A stretch of 64,000 bases of DNA from STC-113 sp964553745. GTDB lineage: Bacteria; Patescibacteriota; Gracilibacteria; BD1-5; UBA2023. Below the pieces are notes generated by a model. That model was not told where the DNA came from. It saw nothing but the letters and a program-made list of their open reading frames with translations, and did not search any database. This document shows, in pieces, positions 32,796 to 43,554 of the stretch. The position numbers and the translations under genes were made by a program. Numbering within the stretch: the stretch's first letter is position 1; each line of letters opens with the position of its first letter. The stretch lies in assembly GCA_964553745.1 (NCBI GenBank), contig CAZKLD010000008.1:1-64000 (forward strand), given 5' to 3'.

Positions 32796-33893
32796 ATGAA
32801 CCTAAAGGCAAGACTCATAAATAATAGGATCGATTCAGAAATCTTGAACACAGACAAGAAGACAATTTTCAAGTGAAAAGTTAAAGATCTGGATAAGATG
32901 AAATGAAGCAAGTACCCGATGATAGATTCACATCTTCATATCGTGAATTTCAAGCAAGAGACAGAATGACTCAAGAAATTGCTTTATTACATGGATAAGG
33001 CCAATGTTAAAAAATGAGTCATATTCTGAATGCCGTTAAGGAAAATGTGGTCGGAGCATGAGCGTATTTCCCCGGAATACTACTTGGATGATGATACGGC
33101 ATGCTATTACGATTCTTTCACTGATGGAATAGTAGCTGAGGAATATATCAAATTGACCAAGGATGAGCAAAAAAGATTCTATCCGCTAATATGCGGATTC
33201 AATCCTATGGATATGAATGCGATAAGCCATATCAAAAACATGTACAAATTCTATCCCTGAGTATTTTGTTGAATTTGAGAAATCCTGCTCAGGCATGATG
33301 ATCTCACTTTCATGACGCAATGAGAACCGCCGAGACTCAACAATAAGGCGATGTATCCGATTCTAGAGTTCGCAGTGGAACATGATTTGCCAGTGATAAT
33401 CCACAACAACATCACTTCACCAGGCGTATCCGATCATCCGAAATTCTTATATGAATTGGAGGCCATCTTGAGAGATTTTCCTAAAGCCAGAATCATATTT
33501 GCGCATTGTGGTGCATCCAGAAGAGTATATTCGCCATACTACAAAAAAATGATCGAACGTCTCTTGAATGAATATCCCGCATTGCATGTCGATTATTCAT
33601 GGGTCGTTTTCGATGAGATAATAATGAGAAGTGAAGAATCTGTTGCAGAGTGGGTCGATCTTACTGAAAAATTTTCAGATAGGATTCTTCTTTGATCTGA
33701 CATATTATGAGACTGATTCCATAAGATATGATTCATCAATAACAGATTTGATAAATTTCTGGATCTTCTGACAGAAAAAACACGGATAAACCTATGTATT
33801 AACAATGCGGAGAGGTTGTTTTCGAAAAAAAAGAATATAGTTGAGTGCTGAAAAAAAAGGATATTCCCTAAACTTGAAGATTTTAAGCATTAA
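32796..33893 (+). CDS. Amidohydrolase_2-like metal-dependent hydrolase
   Basis: A 365-aa TIM-barrel hydrolase. After an N-terminal extension, PMIDSHLHIVNF (about residue 45) supplies the HxH metal ligands; GVFCGIGEILLRHDD, LPVIIHNNITSPG, RIIFAHCGASR and RILLGSDILGDG follow as the remaining strands with metal-binding His and Asp. The family (ACMSD/amidohydrolase 2) hydrolyses or decarboxylates small cyclic substrates; which one is unknown. Co-operonic with the unknown helical protein. TGA encodes glycines in IFGMPL and LLGSD. Ends at TAA, followed by a separate promoter for the next gene. Confidence 0.83.
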
Positions 33894-33898
33894 AAAGG

Positions 33899-33927
33899 TT
33901 GACAAAAGCTTATATTTCATATATTAA
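33899..33927 (+). promoter_or_regulatory. Candidate promoter of the GGDEF gene
   Basis: TTGACA (33899-33904), 17-nt spacer, TATTAA (33922-33927), about 35 nt before the ATG. It begins immediately after the amidohydrolase stop. Confidence 0.55.
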
Positions 33928-33961
33928 AATACAATTAGTATTATTGTAAATAAAGCGAAAG

Positions 33962-35755
33962 ATGCCTTTAAATAATGATAAGGATATTCCTGATTACAAC
34001 AGTGGAAAATGAAAATCGGATCTGGCAAAAGTTTTTAGTGCAAATTCTGCAAAAACCTGATTCAAAAAAGAGATCAGGGATATACTTTCATGCCCCATTA
34101 CAATAACAGCTTTGTGAATGTGAATCCTCGCATTCTCTAATCAGGCTTACAGATGATATATCCATAAGCAAGATTGACAAAATCTCAATATCAATGAGGA
34201 AGTGGCGCAAATCATAGATAAAAAACCTAAAAATCTATCTCAAGCGACAAAAAAGGTAATATACATAGAAATAAATAAGGCGCTAGAGCAATTATCCATC
34301 GACAAAGCAGAGTCAGATAAGATATCCAGATGACTTCTCATAGAAATCGAAAAATCATGACTTCTGGATCAGACATTGCCTAAGCCGAAACCATGATGGA
34401 TAAGCGCACTTTTCGCACTTATTTACATCTACCTCTATACAAAGACGATAAGGAAAATCAGACTAGACCATCATCCTGTATCGACTTTTTCATTCGCATG
34501 ATTCTCGATACTAAACGGGTGATTCGCATTATCGAACTGAATCTTAGATCCATGATCGCTTGGATACCTTTCTGCGTGCATAATGTGAGCGGTGACTGTC
34601 GCTGTCAATGAAATCGAAATCAGAAAACTGAAAGGTAAGAAAGATGAATTGGACGTACAGAAGATTCTTCTTAGTTTTGTAGTCTGAGAAAAGAATCCTG
34701 TTGTAATCTACAAATGAGATTGCTCTAACAAAGAAACTGAATTCCCTAATGAAAAGCCTCTTTTCTGGAACCCTGCAATGGAACAGATTAGCTGATATGT
34801 GTTTGATGATGTGAAAGGCATGACACAATACGAGATAATGCGTCTGCTATATTGATACGATGAAAGGATTTTCAGGGATGTGATGAAGCATCTGGCCTGA
34901 GTTAACAATACCTGATTCTGATATAAGAATAAGGTTTTCCCTCTGAAGACGAAAGATTGAAACATCGTGGATGTTGCCTGGCATACTGAAAAAGTACCAT
35001 GAGGATGAAGGATAAGCTTCGGAAGCATCGATCAGACTGAAATCAACAAATCTCTGAGGAAAGATCCTACTTTTGACTGCTCAAACCTGAGAGCCCTGAA
35101 AGAAGATTTCTGATGACTTATATCTCAGTTATGAGACCCAGATGAAACAGCTGAAAAAAGCAGCATCCTATCTGTACTCTATTCAGATTTTGATTGATTC
35201 AGGAAAATTAATGATAATTTCGGCATGCTGTTCTGAGATATAATCCTCAGTGAATATATCTCATACATAAAATGAGAACTGAGAAGAAGGGATGATGACA
35301 TATATAGGAATGCCTGAGATGAATTCGTACTCATATGCAATTGCGTCAACAGGAACAATATCGTTCATAGAGTCGAGATGATGAAAGAACACTTTTCAAG
35401 GATTACGTTAATTGTTGAATTCTCAGATTGAGAGTTCAAAGTGAAGCAATTGAAACACTGAAGCAATTGAGCGGCCAAGGCATATCTAAATGCGAATGTT
35501 TTTGTGAATGAATTTTCTCTGAAAAAATACAAAGCATGAGATAAGTGAGATTACAAAATCATTCTTCCTCCTATGTCATCCAGTTGGTGAATAACAGATT
35601 TCAAATTCGACAAGAATACATTATCTGAGATTGATGTTGATAGTATTGTAGACAAGCTTATCTGACAAGCGATAAAAGCCAAGTATGAAAGCAAAAAGAA
35701 ATGAAATAATCATGTCACAGTCTTCGATATCACATTAGCCCAAGACAGATCATAA
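33962..35755 (+). CDS. Membrane protein with degenerate GGDEF (diguanylate cyclase-like) domain
   Basis: A 597-aa protein. One hydrophobic segment near residue 45 (ITITALGMGILAF) and a cluster near 140-210 (WISALFALIYIYLY, FSFAGFSILNGGFALS, LGYLSACIMGAVTVAV) indicate membrane anchoring. Near residues 410-460, DFDGFRKINDNFGMLFGDIILSEYISYIKGELRRRDDDIYRNAGDEFVLI follows the diguanylate cyclase pattern, with AGDEF in place of GGDEF, as in several active enzymes. If active it would make cyclic di-GMP from GTP. The C-terminal 150 residues are unique. The tail meets the convergent PAS-like gene at a shared terminator. Confidence 0.78.
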
Positions 35756-35757
35756 TT

Positions 35758-35791
35758 AAAAACAATCCTTTCTTTGAAAAGGATTGTTTTT
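35758..35791. terminator. Bidirectional terminator between GGDEF and PAS-like genes
   Basis: AAAAACAATCCTTT, short loop, AAAGGATTGTTTTT: 14-bp stem with flanking A/T runs between convergent stop codons. Confidence 0.9.
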
Positions 35792-35800
35792 AATTATGTT

Positions 35801-37093
35801 TTATATCTCTCTTAATCAGACTCAGAATTTTTTGATTACGCTTCATTCAGGAAGATGTCAGTTTTGGTCTAAGACGATATTGCAATCATTTCAGCAGTAA
35901 TCATACCTGAATGTGTCATATGTAACAACTCTTTTCTTTGAGCCGACAATAGGGTATAATTCTGAAAAATGATGTTCTTGTCTTCTCAGGGAATCAAAAT
36001 GTTCTTTAACCCATGCAGTGTTATCTCATTTTCAATACACTTTTGATACAAAATCTCATCATTCATCAAGAGATTCTCTCAATTCCTGTGGGGAAAGGTT
36101 AGTGTTCAGCGAGAATTCGCGATTGAAATATTTATTCTTTCAATCGAATCACCAGACAAGGAAATCTGATTCATCTATGAATAATGATCATATTACAGCT
36201 CTTTTTCTCAATTCATTGAAAAGCCTATTCATTTCTCAATTAAGCATTCAATTCATAACCTGATCAACAGCTGTTTTATAAGAGAAAACAGTATCATAGA
36301 GTCAATAAGGGTAATTCTTTACGTCCTCATATGTTCATTCTGCTTTTTTCTTAGCTTCCATTTTGAATCTTTTTTCCAATGGGTGTTTCGGATTCACCTC
36401 GACTGCAGAAAATGCACTTCACTTTATTTTATCGCTCCTATGAATTCTCCATAGGAAAGATTTATTGGTCAGCTTCATCGTAAAAATACCGCTAGATCAA
36501 TTATCATCATTTGCCTTTTTCTTGATTATACTCATTAATCTTACTAGTTCAGGCTCTGAGTATATTATCGTATTCAGAAGAGATGTTTCTCAGATTTCCG
36601 GATTCTTATGTATTACTTTTAAGTAAGAAAGATGTTTTATCTTATCGACAAGAGACATATTAAGTTCATCTCAGGATAGATATTGAGACCATTCTTCATA
36701 AGAGAAATCTCAAAGTCATGTTGCTTCTACATATGCATTGTTTATATAAGAGATGTCAGAATCCTTCTCGAATATTACACATACAGGGCCTCTTCTTATT
36801 CCATCAGATTGCTCCCTAGGAGGGGGATTGAAAAATTTATCTATTCAGAAAGATTGGAATCTTATCCTCTGATGGAGTGAAGAAAGAAGAGAGACTATAT
36901 CGGCATCAGGTTGTAATTGGCTTGTAATAGAAGCGACATGACTTCTGATCGAGTCCACTATTCAAACTGTGTTTAATATATCGGTAACTCAAAATGAAGC
37001 CGGCTGGATGAGAAAATCGCTTTTTGATGAATCAAGGTATGAAATGAGTTCATCTGGAGTTTCGAACTCCAAGCATTTTAATTTATTATGCAT
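35801..37093 (-). CDS. PAS-like domain protein of unknown function
   Basis: A 430-aa soluble protein. Around residues 110-150, GPVCVIFEKDSDISYINNAYVEATGLGDFSYEEW has the strand-loop-helix pattern of PAS sensory domains (compare I..D..G.I.YaN.A...l.Gy). Up- and downstream regions are helical and charged; a late segment NAWVKEHFDSLRRQEHHFSEL and a Cys-containing end FRYDYCGNDCNIVLDQ are not recognised. No catalytic output domain is seen. It is convergent with the membrane GGDEF protein, which would be a natural signalling partner, but this link is inference. Confidence 0.65.
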
Positions 37094-37194
37094 TGAATTG
37101 GTGCTGAATTGATAGGATAAGGATTTAGTTTGCTTTGTTTAAGACGTTCTTTAGCTGATTATAATAACTCTTGCCAAAAAGCAAGAATTAGTTT

Positions 37195-37225
37195 AAAAAA
37201 GGCTCCGTTACCGGAGCCTTTTTTT
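37195..37225. terminator. Intrinsic terminator
   Basis: AAAAAAGGCTCCG, loop TTA, CGGAGCCTTTTTTT: strong GC stem with T run. It lies 3' of the minus-strand PAP2-like gene and between two minus-strand units. Confidence 0.9.
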
Positions 37226-37235
37226 GGTATTGTAA

Positions 37236-37649
37236 TTAGATGCTCATGAGAATGAATGCGAATACGATTCAGATTATGCTTCAGACAAATGCTTCATTTG
37301 GAAGGTGTCAGATCGATTCATTGAAATTATATTGCTTTCAAGTTAGCTCATTTAGAGTCTTTGCATGAAGTCAGGCCTCAAATCTCACGTTTATCGCATC
37401 ATAGATGATAATCATAGAGAAGACAAGACATGCGGAGAATAACTCATTATAAATTCAATATTTTATTCAGATTGCTGTTGTTATGCTTGTTACAAGTGCT
37501 GAGTGAACGCTCGGCATTCAACCTGAGCCCAAGGCTCAATTAAGAGTGAATCTTTTATCTGCTATGAGGAAAATTCATTTTAAGATTACCGATAATATCC
37601 AAGTTAGGATTGGTATGAATAAAATATGATCGTAGAAGTAATGAGTCAT
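37236..37649 (-). CDS. Divergent PAP2 family (DUF212) membrane protein
   Basis: A 137-aa membrane protein with about four hydrophobic segments. The sequence LGSGGMPSVHSALVTSITTAIGI, then VFSMIIIYDAINVRFEAGLHAKTLNEL and GHLPNEAFVGSIIGIVFAF is the DUF212/YuiD pattern. GMPSxHSA is the phosphatase-like core and YDAxxVR is family specific. Such proteins are thought to be undecaprenyl-pyrophosphate-type lipid phosphatases, but function is unproven. TGA codons encode GG in GSGGMPS. First in sequence after greA on the same strand, with a 9-bp gap. Confidence 0.85.
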
Positions 37650-37658
37650 TTATAAAAA

Positions 37659-38147
37659 TTATTTAAGTTCTAAAATTTCATATTCGAAGACTCAAGCAGG
37701 AGACTTAACAGAAACTAATTCTCAAACAAGATGTCATAGTAAAGCCTTTCACATAGGAGATTCATTTGATATCTTGTTATCATAGATATCAGATTCAGTT
37801 GTTCCTACGATCTTATAAACTTCAGTATCTCATTTATGGCTATCGGAAACATGTTTTATTGTTACAGTGCTACCGATATTGACTTTCTTTTCCTTTTTTC
37901 AGTTATCTTTATTCTCTACAATCTCATAGTTCTTAAGTATATCCTCAAGCTCTATTATCTTTAACTCTACTTGGGCCTGTTCATTGCGCGCATCTTCATA
38001 TTCTGAGTTCTCGCTCAAATCTCAATAAGAAATGGCTTCTTTCAACTTTTCTGCAACGTGAAGTCTTTTCTCTTCTTTAAGGAAAGTCAATTCAGTCTGT
38101 ATTTCTGCTAATCATTCTTTAGTAAGCAAAACTTTTTTTGCGCTCAT
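37659..38147 (-). CDS. greA: Transcription elongation factor GreA
   Basis: A 162-aa protein. Residues 1-75 form the N-terminal coiled-coil (LLTKEGLAEIQTELTFLKEEKRLHVAEKLKEAISYGDLSENSEYEDARNEQ), with DLSENSEYEDA being the conserved acidic tip that enters the RNA polymerase channel and stimulates transcript cleavage. The C-terminal FKBP-like domain has VNIGSTVTIKH and ESPMGKALLGHLVGELVSVKSP. Length matches the family. TGA codes several glycines of the second domain. Confidence 0.96.
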
Positions 38148-38185
38148 GTGATTATATGTTTATAAATATAAATTATTGTTGTTGA

Positions 38186-38908
38186 TTATTTAAGCAAACT
38201 CTTCTTTAGCGGTTCATAGAATGGTTTATCGATTTCAATTCAGACTGCCATTCATTCAATAAGCGTTACGAATCTTACCTTATTATCAGTTTTGAGCGGA
38301 TTAAGGTAGAATGTGAATCAGAAGAGATTATCCGATTCCTTGACCTTGTATGAGTTTGCCATCTTGAGATTGCTCAACATTGTCTTATAATCTTTGTCAA
38401 AGACGTATATAGTCAGTCTTTTATTGAAAATAAAATATGTCGAATACTCGATATCATCAAAAAGCTTATCATCCTTTATCGAAAACACTCAGGCATTCTC
38501 TATTTTTTTCGGAACGCTGTTAGCTCAGAGCTTATCAATCAGAGTCTGCGGAATGTCCAATAGTACAGGTTTTGGGGTTTCTGGCTGGCTTATTCACGTA
38601 GAGGATAATCAAACTCAAGAAGAAGTTAATTCTCAATCTTCAGCTTCGGCAGATTCTGCAATCTGTCTGTTTTTCTTATTCAAAGTATCCACAGTATCAG
38701 CAAGCTTATCTATGGAGTTCTGCATTTTGGTTATCACTTCGATTTGATCCTTATTCATTTTTTCTAAAGCATCCTCTCTCGAGACTCAGCTCATTTTAGT
38801 CTTAGTATCCCTTAGAAAAGCTCTGTAACTGTCAGAAGAATAAGACATGAAAATATTAAAAAGCAGCACTACTCATACGATGGAAAGTATATAAGAGGCG
38901 TATTTCAT
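38186..38908 (-). CDS. Membrane-anchored coiled-coil protein of unknown function
   Basis: A 240-aa protein with one N-terminal transmembrane anchor (YASYILSIVGVVLLFNIFMSYSS) and a coiled-coil region near residues 45-85 (EDALEKMNKDQIEVITKMQNSIDKLADTVDTLNKKN). A Ser/Thr/Pro linker leads to a C-terminal soluble domain (VPKKIENAGVFSIKDDKLFDDIEYSTYFIF). Probably exposed outside the cytoplasm. It lies between greA and nusG in a run of translation/transcription genes. No family recognised; anchored coiled-coil proteins of this form often associate with envelope machinery, which is only a guess here. Confidence 0.75.
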
Positions 38909-38927
38909 CAGAAAAAATTATAAATTA

Positions 38928-39479
38928 CTATTTTTTTGCCTTCACATTTGAAAAATCAAGCTCAACTGGAGTATCTCTTCATAGGATGTTGACATTGACT
39001 TTCAGAAGCCCTTTTTCTTCATTGATTTCTATGACTTTTCATTCAGATCAATCAAATGGTCAAGTTGAGATTACAACATAATCACCAATCTTGAAGCTAG
39101 TCTTATATTCTTCGCTCTTTTGCTCGAGAACTCATTTCAATTGCTCCAATTCTTCTCACTTCACAGGAACCGGAACAGTTCATGCTCATAAGAATCAAGT
39201 AACATTCGGAGTATTCCTGACGATGTACCAGCTTTCATTGGTAACAACCATCTTTACTAGAATATAACCAGGAAAGATGTTCTTCTTTTTTCTGACTTTC
39301 ACTCATCCTGCACGAATAGAAACGCTGTCGTGAGTGGGTACGAAAACTTCTAGGATATAATTCTCAAGATTGAAGGCTTCCCTTCTCTGCAGAAGTGATT
39401 GCCTAACATTTTCTTCAGTTCAAGATATCACTCTTATGACATACCATTCTCAGTCTTTTTGAGTCAATGTAGAAAACAT
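38928..39479 (-). CDS. nusG: Transcription antitermination protein NusG
   Basis: A 183-aa NusG/Spt5 protein. It binds RNA polymerase and coordinates elongation, pausing and coupling with the ribosome. N-terminal NGN domain: DGEWYVIRVISGTEENVRQSLLQR, NIFPGYILVKMVVTNESWYIVRNTPNVTGFLG; C-terminal KOW domain: SFKIGDYVVISTGPFDGSEGKVIEINEEKGLLKVNVNILGRDTPVELDFSNV. Start ATG follows secE by 24 bp in the classic secE-nusG order. The stop is TAG. TGA codes glycine at, for example, FLGAGTV. Confidence 0.97.
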
Positions 39480-39503
39480 AATTTTCGGGAATTAATTTTT
39501 AAA

Positions 39504-39803
39504 TTATTTTGTTTTAGGCGCTGGTGCAGCAGTATCAGTTGGATTCAATTTCAAATCTGCACCTGATGCAAATTGAGGAGCCTGATTTGTAGTCGGAGTA
39601 TTTGTTTCAACAGCTTTTGGAGTCCTGACCAATTCTCAGAGACCGAATAATCCAAGGCTGAAGGCAGTTCAAACAACGAACAAGAATAGTGTCAAAGCTG
39701 TAATCAATGAAACGACAGTAGTAAAATATTTCTTAGTTTCTTTATTTGTCGGCCAAACAACATGGTCGAATTCCTTAATGGATTCTTTTAAGAACTTAAA
39801 CAT
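39504..39803 (-). CDS. secE: Preprotein translocase subunit SecE
   Basis: A 99-aa protein with the SecE core: FLKESIKEFDHVVWPTNKETKKYFTTVVSLITALTLFLFVVGTAF, in which the amphipathic helix with VxWP precedes the single transmembrane helix. SecE holds SecY in the membrane translocon. The Pro/Thr/Ala-rich C-terminal tail (TPKAVETNTPTTNQAPQF) is an extension not usual in SecE. Located directly upstream of nusG. Confidence 0.92.
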
Positions 39804-39960
39804 ATTAAATTTTTAGGTAATACAATAAATAGGTATCGGTGGAATTTAACGAGCTAGATTATATGAATAAAAGCTTCCACGTCAAAAAATATTTCATTTT
39901 ATTTCATTTCGGCAAAAAAAGCATAAGAATTAGAGTCATCGCGATTAACAAACAGCAATT

Positions 39961-40164
39961 ATGATAGAAAAATTGTGGAAGCAGCAAGATAAAAAAGTGC
40001 AAATGAAAGAAGTTAGCGGATGATTGGTTCAGGCGTTGAACTTGTTTGTTTATGATATCATCATTTCATGATATATGAATGAACTTTCTCTAAAAATATT
40101 ATTGGCTTGAATAATCTGAGGATTATCTATAATATTCAAAACTTGGAAAGAAAATAGATTTTAA
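39961..40164 (+). CDS. Small membrane protein upstream of radA
   Basis: A 67-aa protein: an amphipathic basic N-terminus (MIEKLWKQQDKKVQMKEV), then two hydrophobic segments (LVQALNLFVYDIIISGY and LSLKILLAGIIGGLSIIFKTW) with a short turn between. TGA is glycine at four places, including the GIIGG packing motif. The ATG has no Shine-Dalgarno motif. It ends 10 bp before radA and is probably co-transcribed. It resembles no family I recognise; its existence rests on composition and the intact frame. Confidence 0.65.
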
Positions 40165-40174
40165 CCGGAAAAAT

Positions 40175-41494
40175 ATGTACAGATGTTCAGAATGCTGAAG
40201 TGAAAGCCCAAAATGGGTATGAAAATGCCCGAATTGCTCTAACTGGAATTCTCTAGTTGAGATAGATGACAATAAGAAACAATCCAAAAAAAGCGTATGA
40301 AAGCAAAAAGATACATTCAAAATCTTAGGCAGTTCCGAACAGGTTGTAAGGAATATGCTATCGAGCGATGAGCTCAATAATGTTCTCGGAGGATGAATCG
40401 TGCCCTGAAGTCTGATATTATTATCATGAGAGCCTTGAATCTGAAAATCCACAATGTCGCTTCAGATTGCGGATTGGTATGCCAAGAAAGATAATGAAGT
40501 TCTGTATATTTCCTCTGAAGAGAATATATTCCAGCTTTCATGAAGGGCAAATAGGCTCGATATAGCGAATCAGAATATTCATATCCTGAACTCGAGCAAT
40601 CTTGAAGATATTTCCGAAACCATAGAAAAATCAAAAGTCGAGCTCATTATTGTAGATTCGATAAGTGTGATATATTCATCCGATGTCACAAGTTCCAGCT
40701 GAAGCATATCACAAATAAGATACATCGCCGAAAGACTCATGGAGATAGCGAAAAGAACTCAGAAATCAATCATCCTGATCTGACATGTCACAAAAGACGG
40801 AACTATATCTTGACCAAAGGCGCTTGAGCATCTGGTGGACACTGTATTGTATCTGGAGTGAAGCAAGTATGAGAATTATAGGATCCTCAGGTCACTCAAA
40901 AACAGATTCTGACCAACTGATGAAGTCGGATTATTCATGATGACTGAAAAATGACTTGTTGATCTCAAGAATCCCTGAATGGAATTCATAAATAAAAACG
41001 ATCAGTGACTCAGCTGATCAGCACTTGCCATGACAATGGAATGAAATCGTCCTATGCTCATAGAGATTGAAGCATTAACCACATATACCAAATTCTGATA
41101 CCCTAAAAGATCAGCAAGATGAATAAATGCATGAAAACTTGACCTCATGATCGCGGTGCTCACCAAATTCAGCGATACGAAACTGGAGAGCCACGATGTC
41201 TACCTTAATATCTCAAGATGACTCACCATCCAGGAACCATGAATCGATTTAGCAGTTCTTGCTGCAATAATCTCTTCAAAGAAGAACAAGCCTCTGTGAA
41301 AAATAGTTTTCATATGAGAAGTTTCACTCACATGAGTGATCAAAAATGTTTTTCAACTCGACAGAAGAGTCGATGAAGCTATAAAGTTGTGATTCGAGAA
41401 AATAGTAATTCCAGCCTGAGTCTACAAATGAAAGAAATGAACATGAATCATTTCTGAGATAAAAAATATGAATGATTTGGAAAAGCTTTGTTAA
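40175..41494 (+). CDS. radA: DNA repair protein RadA (Sms)
   Basis: A 439-aa RecA-related ATPase that promotes branch migration of recombination intermediates. N-terminal zinc finger YRCSECGSESPKWVGKCPNC (CxxC-x11-CxxC), Walker A GEPGIGKST near residue 87 (TGA at two glycines), VIDSISVIYSSDVTSSSG as Walker B, the family motif KNRFGPTDEVG, and the C-terminal Lon-like domain (LTTYTKFGYPKRSARGINAGKLDLMIAVLTKFS, PLGKIVFIGEVSLTGVI). Length is normal. TGA-encoded glycine in the Walker A motif is good evidence for the code. Confidence 0.97.
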
Positions 41495-41569
41495 ACCCTT
41501 TTCAGTCAAACTCTTTTTCCCCTTTTTCCTTTATTTCAGAACTGCTGCGAGAATCCTTTCCGAACACAC

Positions 41570-41880
41570 CTATCCCTCTCCTGTCATTTCGAGCGCCAGC
41601 GAGAAATCCTTTAATGAGCAACGATTAAAGGATTTCTCATTCCGTTTCACTTCATTCGAAATGACAAAAACCGAGGATTGCATAAAGAATGATTCTTTAT
41701 CTCTTTCAATAATTTCTAAACCGGCACCCCCCTCTCTGTCATTTCGAGCGCCCAGCGAGAAATCCTTTCCTGACACACTACCCTCCCCCTTGTCATTTCG
41801 AGCGTAAGGGAGAAATCCTATGATGGATATTCATGATCGATTAAAGGATTTCTCATGCGCCTCGCTTCATTCGAAATGAT
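41570..41880. repeat. Array of TGTCATTTCGAGCG..GAGAAATCC repeats
   Basis: At least three direct copies of TGTCATTTCGAGCG(C)CAGCGAGAAATCC (near 41581, 41738 and 41790) alternate with inverted copies GGATTTCTCAT..CGAAATGA (near 41631 and 41843), so the block is a set of nested palindromes between radA and the GH26 gene. No gene is supported. The same units occur in the other repeat blocks. Confidence 0.85.
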
Positions 41881-41884
41881 ATGA

Positions 41885-41927
41885 AAACAATGAAAAATGG
41901 AGAATTCTTCTCCATTTTTCATTGTTT
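41885..41927. terminator. Bidirectional terminator between radA and the GH26 gene
   Basis: AAACAATGAAAAATGGAGAA and its near-exact complement TTCTCCATTTTTCATTGTTT around a 3-nt centre: a 20-bp stem between convergent genes. Confidence 0.85.
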
Positions 41928-41940
41928 TAGTGATTCTGAA

Positions 41941-43554
41941 TTATCTTAAGTCTAAGTATTTCTTTTCATATGAATTCAAGTATTCGATCATATTTTCAAG
42001 TGATTTCTTATGTGCTGATTTATCTGAAACACTTGCGAGATTGATTCCAAGAAATCATTTGAGGATTTCGGACTGTTCCCAGATTCACCAGTTCGAGAGC
42101 GATTCTGGACTTGAATCTATCCTTTTTACAAGCGTCGAAAACGCCTTTTGTTTATCTTTAAGATTAGTTTTGTCAGTATTCTCAAAACACTTGATTTTCG
42201 GGAATTTTGCAGAAACGAAAGGACATAGTACCGGGTCATCTCAAATATATTTTGATAATGCCAATTGATATTTCGGGTATTTCAGAGTTCAAGAGAATTC
42301 AGGATTTACTGCAAGATTTCAGTATTGGAAAACTATATATCTTGAGATGAAGGCATGAATTTCAGCTAGTTCAATATCAGTTATCCAATCTCAAGAATCG
42401 ATTACCTTTTTTGGCGGATCAAAATATGTTGTCGGATTTCTTAAGAGTCTGTGGTCATTGAATAATTTGATTATTGCAGGATAGGCAAAATTCTTGTCGG
42501 GATCAATAGCCGTCCAATCAAGCTCTCAGATCTTGCTGCGGTCAGTGAATCAATAAGTGACGTCAGCATTGAAGTAAGCTCCTCAGATAATCTGCGGATC
42601 GGTATAGAGCTCTATCAGCTGAGAAATCCATTTATCTTTATCCTTGATTCAGATTGCCGGAACTCAAGGTTGTCATATATGATTTTTGTTATAAATATCG
42701 ATGAGTCTGGCATTATCGAATTCTCAATCTATATTTATGCTTGTTGTTCAGGCTTCATCTATGAATATCGGCTTATTGAATGTCTTCATCCTGTCCAGAG
42801 TCCAATATCAAGGTTCGTTTATCACTTCCATCGGAGTTCTCCATGAAGCCCACTTCTCTGCCCTAGCTCACTTTCACCAATTATAAATGGTCACTCACAT
42901 GATATCAACATATTCATCGCCCGGATAATAATCTTCGAATGTAAGGCAACCGATTTCTTTTTTCTTTTCTTGGTTGCAGTTAACCACCTCTGACAGCTGA
43001 TCCACAAAAAATCCAGGAGCAACTGGCAAGTCTTGACTATTTATCGAATAGTCAAAGAGTATATTCGATCTATCGAGTCACTCTTCCCTGCTCCACTTCC
43101 AGACCATCTTCCAGAAAATTGGGAAATTAACAGGATCGGATGACCAACTATACCATCAGCCGTTCATCTCATGCAAGAATCTGAAAATCACTTTCACATC
43201 ATACTTCTTTATCAGTTTGAAAAGCGTTCTGTATTTTGCTTCCCAGCCTTTATGTGCGGGATCGGCGATAAGTTCCTTGAGATTGTATCAGAATGGATTT
43301 ATGTCGACATGATAGACTCTGTCCTTTCATAATTCTTTGAAAGTAGTTGCAAGCTTATATATCTCTCATTTATTGAAATCATCATAAATTACAGATATGA
43401 GAGGGACTTTAACATTATAATTGGCTTCCACTTTCTTGATGATGTCATACTCATTTTCCTGAAGCCTAAGTCAAAAGAGGAAATAATCCTGAAAAGCGAG
43501 TGTCGAGGAAGGAAAAATAACAAGCAAAAGAAGTATGGAAACAAATTTTTTCAT
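41941..43554 (-). CDS. Secreted GH26-like glycoside hydrolase (beta-mannanase type)
   Basis: A 537-aa protein with a signal peptide (MKKFVSILLLLVIFPSSTLAF). The catalytic TIM barrel shows VIFRFLHEMNGGWYSWSS near residue 130 (acid/base Glu in HEMNG), ILFDYSINSQ, YYPGDEYVDIMGVTIYNWG, and KPIFIDEAG near 293 (nucleophile Glu). This spacing is characteristic of GH26 endo-mannanases. A ~200-residue C-terminal region with Lys/Asp and a Cys pair (DPVLCPFVSAKFPKIKCFEN) follows and is not recognised. It would cut beta-mannan or a related glycan outside the cell. Isolated between a repeat block and two small ORFs. Confidence 0.85.
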
